A DNA stretch of 5,460 nt from CAZKTF01 sp964555565 (lineage in GTDB: Bacteria; Planctomycetota; JAJSAM01; JAKLKS01). The translations under genes were made by a program, and so were the position numbers. Below are positions 4,162 through 5,460 of the stretch, in pieces. Where the stretch lies: positions 1 to 5,460 of the forward strand of contig CAZKTF010000241.1 in the NCBI GenBank assembly GCA_964555565.1. The letters run 5' to 3'. The number at the start of each line of letters is the position of its first letter. Position 1 is the stretch's first letter. The notes under the pieces were generated by a model that was not told where the DNA came from, searched no databases, and saw only the letters and a list, made by a program, of their open reading frames with translations.

Positions 4162-5179
4162 ACTCGAGCGCCTTCTTCGCCATCGCCAGGACCGCGTCGA
4201 TCTCCTCCCCGGCCTTCCTCCAGTCCACGGCGGCGGACCGGAACCCCGCCTGGGAGAAGGCGTGGGGCCCCGGCTTCGCCGCGGGCCGCACCGGGATGGA
4301 CACGTACTCGCTCGCGCTGAGGGCCTCCTCCGCGGCGGGGGACACGAGCCAGTCGTAGAGCCGCCGCGCGTTCTCCGGGTGCGGGCCCCCGCGGACGAGG
4401 GACACCGTCACCGGGAGGACGACGGTCCCGATCTCCCCGGGCCCCTGGTCGGGGAAGACCGCCGCGACGGGCGCGCCCTTGCCCCTCTGCGCCTCGAAGT
4501 CGTCGGTGTCGGTGAACCCGAAGGCCACGCCGCCCTCCCCGGCCGCCTTGGCCACCGCCCCGTTCCCGGAGGCGAAGGAGAGCCCGTTCTTCACGGCGGC
4601 GTCGAACCAGCGCCCGAACTCCGCCTCCCCGAGGAGGGAGCGCAGGGCCGCGAGGTGGGAGAGGGCGGTTCCCGCCAGGGGACGCGCGAGCGCCGCCTTC
4701 CCGCGGAACCGCGGGTCCGCGAGGTCGCGGAAGGACCTGGGCCCCCCGTCCTTCACGCTGGGGGAGTGGAGGATCAGGACCCGCGCGCGGAGCCCGTTGG
4801 CGGTCCAGAACCCCTTCGGGTCCTTCCAGGCGGGGGGGACGTCCCGGGCCGCGGGGGAGTCGTAGGCCTCGAGGACCCCCTGGCCGGCCAGGCGCACGGT
4901 CCAGGCCGGCTCGTTGTTCCAGAAGACGTCCGCCGCGGGCCGGGAGCGCTCCTCGAGGAGCCGCGTGGCGAGCCCGATGGTCTTCGTCGCCTCCGTGTCC
5001 GAGACGATGCGGACGCGCAGCCCCGTCTCCGCCTCGAAGCGCTTCAGGATCTCCCCGGCCACGAAGTCGTCCACCGAGGTGTAGCAGACCACGTCCGGGC
5101 GCGCGCCCGTGAGGGCCCAGGCCAGCGCGGCCGCGACGACGGCGAGGAACGCGATGAACGGCAGGAGCCTCCTGAACAT
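4160..5179 (-). CDS. FbpA-like periplasmic solute-binding protein (ABC transport)
   Basis: This 339-residue protein resembles the iron-type (FbpA/AfuA) periplasmic binding proteins that pass substrate to an ABC permease. A hydrophobic segment at residues 5-23 is a signal peptide or membrane anchor, with possible cleavage after TGA (24-26) and no lipobox cysteine. Family blocks are Y-T-S-V-D (33-37), S-D-T-E-A-T-K-T (60-67), A-D-V-F-W-N-N-E-P (83-91), a G-N-G-A-V block (205-209) and an HPENA helix near the C-terminus. The paired tyrosines that hold Fe(III) in FbpA are not seen; at the matching place the sequence reads GFTDTDDF (221-228), so ferric iron may not be the ligand. The ATG is supported by GGGGAGGA nine bases upstream. 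It is the last gene of its transcript, following a Fis-type regulator, and no permease or ATPase gene is in view. The substrate is unknown. Confidence 0.9.
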   Translation of the reverse strand: MFRRLLPFIAFLAVVAAALAWALTGARPDVVCYTSVDDFVAGEILKRFEAETGLRVRIVSDTEATKTIGLATRLLEERSRPAADVFWNNEPAWTVRLAGQGVLEAYDSPAARDVPPAWKDPKGFWTANGLRARVLILHSPSVKDGGPRSFRDLADPRFRGKAALARPLAGTALSHLAALRSLLGEAEFGRWFDAAVKNGLSFASGNGAVAKAAGEGGVAFGFTDTDDFEAQRGKGAPVAAVFPDQGPGEIGTVVLPVTVSLVRGGPHPENARRLYDWLVSPAAEEALSASEYVSIPVRPAAKPGPHAFSQAGFRSAAVDWRKAGEEIDAVLAMAKKALE

Positions 5180-5185
5180 GGGTGC

Positions 5186-5460
5186 CTATCCTCCCCGGTA
5201 GCGCCCGGCGTCCAGGCCGAGGGCGCGCATCTTGCGGTGCAGGTTCGGCCGGGACACCCCGGCCACGCGCGCCGCCCGGGCCACGTTGCCGCAAGCGCGG
5301 CGCAGGAGCTCGTCCAGGAAGACGGTCTCGAAGAGCCTCACGGCCGCGTGGACCTCGAGGTCCCCGGCCCCGCCGGGGTCCCCCGGGAGGCCGCGCGCCG
5401 CGCACTCCGCGCGGAGCCAGTCCGCGGGGTCCCGGGGCGCCTCCGCGGACTCGCGCTCCA
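5186..5460 (-). CDS. C-terminal part of a Fis/NtrC-type transcriptional regulator (partial)
   Basis: The last 90 codons of a gene that enters from the right edge are visible, ending in TAG at 5188-5186. The C-terminal ~45 residues form a Fis-type helix-turn-helix. A helix with LFETVFLDELLRRACGN is followed by ARAARVAGVSRPNLHRKMR and the ending GLDAGRYRGG. This is the DNA-binding domain that closes most sigma-54-dependent NtrC-family activators, in which GN.A.AAR..G.SR..L.RK is characteristic. The upstream visible part is Pro/Gly-rich and linker-like, and no AAA+ domain can be seen, so a small stand-alone Fis protein is not excluded. It ends six bases before the solute-binding protein start, and that gene's ribosome site lies inside the last codons of this one, implying co-transcription and coupling. 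It may regulate the transport operon. Confidence 0.82.
   Translation of the reverse strand, partial: ERESAEAPRDPADWLRAECAARGLPGDPGGAGDLEVHAAVRLFETVFLDELLRRACGNVARAARVAGVSRPNLHRKMRALGLDAGRYRGG

Noticed and set aside
2571..5405. A very long open frame on the minus strand across three genes (about 944 codons).
   Set aside because: The translation is Arg/Gly/Pro-rich low-complexity sequence typical of an antisense shadow of GC-rich genes. The real proteins on this stretch have clear family motifs.

Overview
The window is very GC-rich DNA (well above 70 % G+C by eye, with strong G/C preference at third codon positions). It comes from a bacterium with no single decisive taxonomic marker. A secreted HEAT-like protein ending in an ITGQ...W..W pattern, a TIGR02757 protein, a divergent FabZ and a Fis-type activator together suggest a planctomycete or a GC-rich deltaproteobacterium-like lineage. 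That placement is inference only.

Layout from left to right. Positions 1-213 form a structured leader in front of a cold-shock protein gene (214-420, +). It contains a strong GC hairpin followed by a pyrimidine-rich tract, and a second hairpin next to the ribosome binding site. A small two-helix membrane protein of unknown function follows (509-829, +). A FabZ-type 3-hydroxyacyl-ACP dehydratase lies on the minus strand (1427-951), convergent with it across a perfect 8-bp hairpin. Diverging from fabZ is a tight plus-strand cluster: a secreted HEAT-like protein (1577-2389), an IolE-like sugar phosphate isomerase/epimerase (2389-3177, one base overlap), and a TIGR02757/DUF2400 protein with an endonuclease-III-like cysteine cluster (3191-4147). 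On the minus strand, a Fis-type transcriptional activator (running off the right edge, ending at 5186) is followed after 6 bases by an FbpA-like periplasmic solute-binding protein (5179-4160). The two convergent groups meet at 4147/4160.

The most unusual object is at that junction: an inverted repeat (core arms 4074-4093 and 4133-4152, extendable to 4065-4161). Each arm carries the near-palindrome GGTGTCAGACACC followed by a T-rich stretch. It is AT-richer than its surroundings, supplies the last 24 codons and the stop codon of the TIGR02757 gene, and acts as a plausible terminator for the solute-binding protein gene. It looks like a small palindromic mobile or REP/MITE-like element that inserted at the 3' ends of both genes.

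No complete new multi-gene system (defence, CRISPR, prophage, biosynthetic cluster) is visible. The genes are mostly housekeeping-like. The interest lies in the palindromic element, the cold-shock leader, the hairpin abutting the ribosome site at 1566, and departures from family norms in the isomerase and the solute-binding protein.
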